The notes under the pieces are model-generated. The model saw nothing but the letters and a program-made list of their open reading frames with translations, ran no database searches and was not told where the DNA came from. From CAYWVO01 sp964461835 (GTDB lineage: Bacteria > Zixibacteria > MSB-5A5 > WJJR01 > JAJRUJ01), in contig CAYWVO010000001.1 of NCBI GenBank assembly GCA_964461835.1, positions 124,001 to 188,000 of the forward strand: a DNA stretch of 64,000 bases, written 5' to 3'. Of the stretch, positions 63,129 through 64,000 are shown in pieces. The position numbers and the translations under genes were made by a program. How positions within the stretch are numbered: the stretch's first letter is position 1; every line of letters begins with the position of its first letter.

Positions 63129-64000
63129 CTCCCCGCTCCTCCGGGTCGAATTCGACCACCACTACTGTCCGATCATCAATAAAATCTTGATGACCGTAGT
63201 CACGTTTCAGCTCGTCGTTTAATCGAGACAAAAACACCGCCGGTCGATCACCGGCATTTTCTTGCGTGAAGTGCCGCAATCGATCTCGCCCGAACAGGCT
63301 GCCGTCAGGACTGGCGGCCTCGATGATGCCGTCGGTGAAGACGACCAGGCGATCACCGGGATGCAGCTGTTGCCGACCCTCGATAAATTCAAATCCGGGA
63401 AATTGTCCCAAGAATACCCCACCGGCGCTTAATTCCTCCACAGTTTTTTTCGTCGGGGAGTAAAGCAATGACGGCGGATGGCCGGCGCTGGTATAAGTCA
63501 ACGAGGTATTCGGCAGGTCAAAAAAGCCACAGAAGAACGTGACGAACATGTCTTTCTGGCCGGTGAGATCTGCCGAAATAAGATCATTGATATGGGAGAT
63601 AATTCCCGCAGTTGAAGTCGAGCGCTGAACCTCCGCGCGGACAATCGAACGCACGGCGGTCATCAAAAGTGCGGCGGGTACCCCCTTGTCGGAGACATCG
63701 CCAACCACCACGAAGAATTCCCCGGCGTTGCGTGGAATGATGTCGAAATAATCTCCTCCGACTTTGCGTGCCGGTAGATAGAGCGACTGTATGGTAACTC
63801 CGGGTAAGGAGATGTCCACGGTGGGCACCAGAGTTTTCTGAACTTCTTCCGCCAGCGAGAGTTCCTGCTCGATACGTTGTTTCTCCAGTGACTCCGCCAA
63901 CAGCCGCGTGTGTTCAATGGCCACGCCGGCAAAAGAGACCAGGATCTGTAGTTTGCTGCAATCTTCATCCGTGAATCGTTCACCAGTAGTCTTATTGACG
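63121..64000 (-). CDS. GAF-PP2C (SpoIIE/RsbU-like) phosphatase, 5' end outside the window
   Basis: The frame is open to base 64000 and starts beyond it. The part at the edge codes for the end of a GAF domain (TTGERFTDEDCSKLQILVSF and AGVAIEHTRLL), then a helix, then a SpoIIE-type PP2C domain with GGDYFDIIPR, VVVGDVSDKGVPAALLM and DDRTVVVVEFDPE. It would dephosphorylate the STAS protein to switch the partner complex, with GAF sensing an intracellular signal. The internal GTG at 63924 (MAIEH in a minimal call) is not a natural start. Confidence 0.93.
   Translation of the reverse strand, partial: VNKTTGERFTDEDCSKLQILVSFAGVAIEHTRLLAESLEKQRIEQELSLAEEVQKTLVPTVDISLPGVTIQSLYLPARKVGGDYFDIIPRNAGEFFVVVGDVSDKGVPAALLMTAVRSIVRAEVQRSTSTAGIISHINDLISADLTGQKDMFVTFFCGFFDLPNTSLTYTSAGHPPSLLYSPTKKTVEELSAGGVFLGQFPGFEFIEGRQQLHPGDRLVVFTDGIIEAASPDGSLFGRDRLRHFTQENAGDRPAVFLSRLNDELKRDYGHQDFIDDRTVVVVEFDPEERGDG

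Noticed and set aside
1..64000. CRISPR array, rRNA, prophage or plasmid origin
   Set aside because: No regularly spaced repeats, rRNA-like sequence, phage structural genes or replication initiator seen on either strand.

Overview
The window is a densely packed bacterial chromosome segment of moderately high GC (judged by eye). It lacks plasmid, phage and CRISPR hallmarks. The organism is probably Gram-negative and from the FCB superphylum, perhaps a Zixibacteria-like lineage. The clues are lptF/lptG, two PorV/PorQ-type outer-membrane proteins, a type-IX-secretion-like C-terminal sorting domain, FlgD-like C-termini, and Cys-containing dockerin modules on secreted proteins. The taxonomic placement is inference; no rRNA is present.

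Left part (1-15 kb): an AI-2E family permease cut by the window edge and a coupled unknown protein; a secreted M16 peptidase pair; a ComM-like AAA protein; a zinc ribbon/DUF72/D-Ala-D-Ala carboxypeptidase operon; ornithine aminotransferase; a TPR lipoprotein-like or periplasmic protein; an M32 carboxypeptidase; and two PorV-like barrels. Next to these (15-17.6 kb) is a secreted BNR-propeller protein in the same orientation.

Middle (17.8-36.7 kb): a minus-strand run YhaM-like nuclease > mreB > rnr > sigma-54 activator with a degenerate receiver > Ppx/GppA. A single-chain LptF-LptG fusion follows on the plus strand. Then comes a minus-strand operon of sugar nucleotidyltransferase > metK > ahcY > PglC-like > PglD-like. 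A plus-strand run follows: beta-barrel protein, gap, pgk, tpiA, secG, tRNA-Leu(GAG).

36.6-41.1 kb is the most unusual part. The 3' end of tRNA-Leu and its terminator are repeated 3.97 kb downstream. Between the two copies are only two tandem paralogous secreted beta-helix/dockerin proteins of lower GC, and just outside lies a decayed transposase tail with IS-end-like repeats. This looks like a tRNA-targeted micro-island or the scar of one.

Right part (41-64 kb): an OPT transporter, a SufT-like protein, a cohesin-like secreted protein with a type-IX-like sorting tail, a methyltransferase gene interrupted by an in-frame TAA, a large MA-peptidase/TolB-propeller/outer-membrane-barrel protein, murA, a papain-like peptidase with dockerin, GT2 and GNAT enzymes with an embedded tRNA-Pro, MerR, gpsA, plsY and a CPA2 antiporter. 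The last 6 kb is a signalling operon. It combines a GAF-PP2C phosphatase, an RsbW-like kinase and a STAS protein (partner switching) with two receivers, a histidine kinase and an NtrC-type activator.
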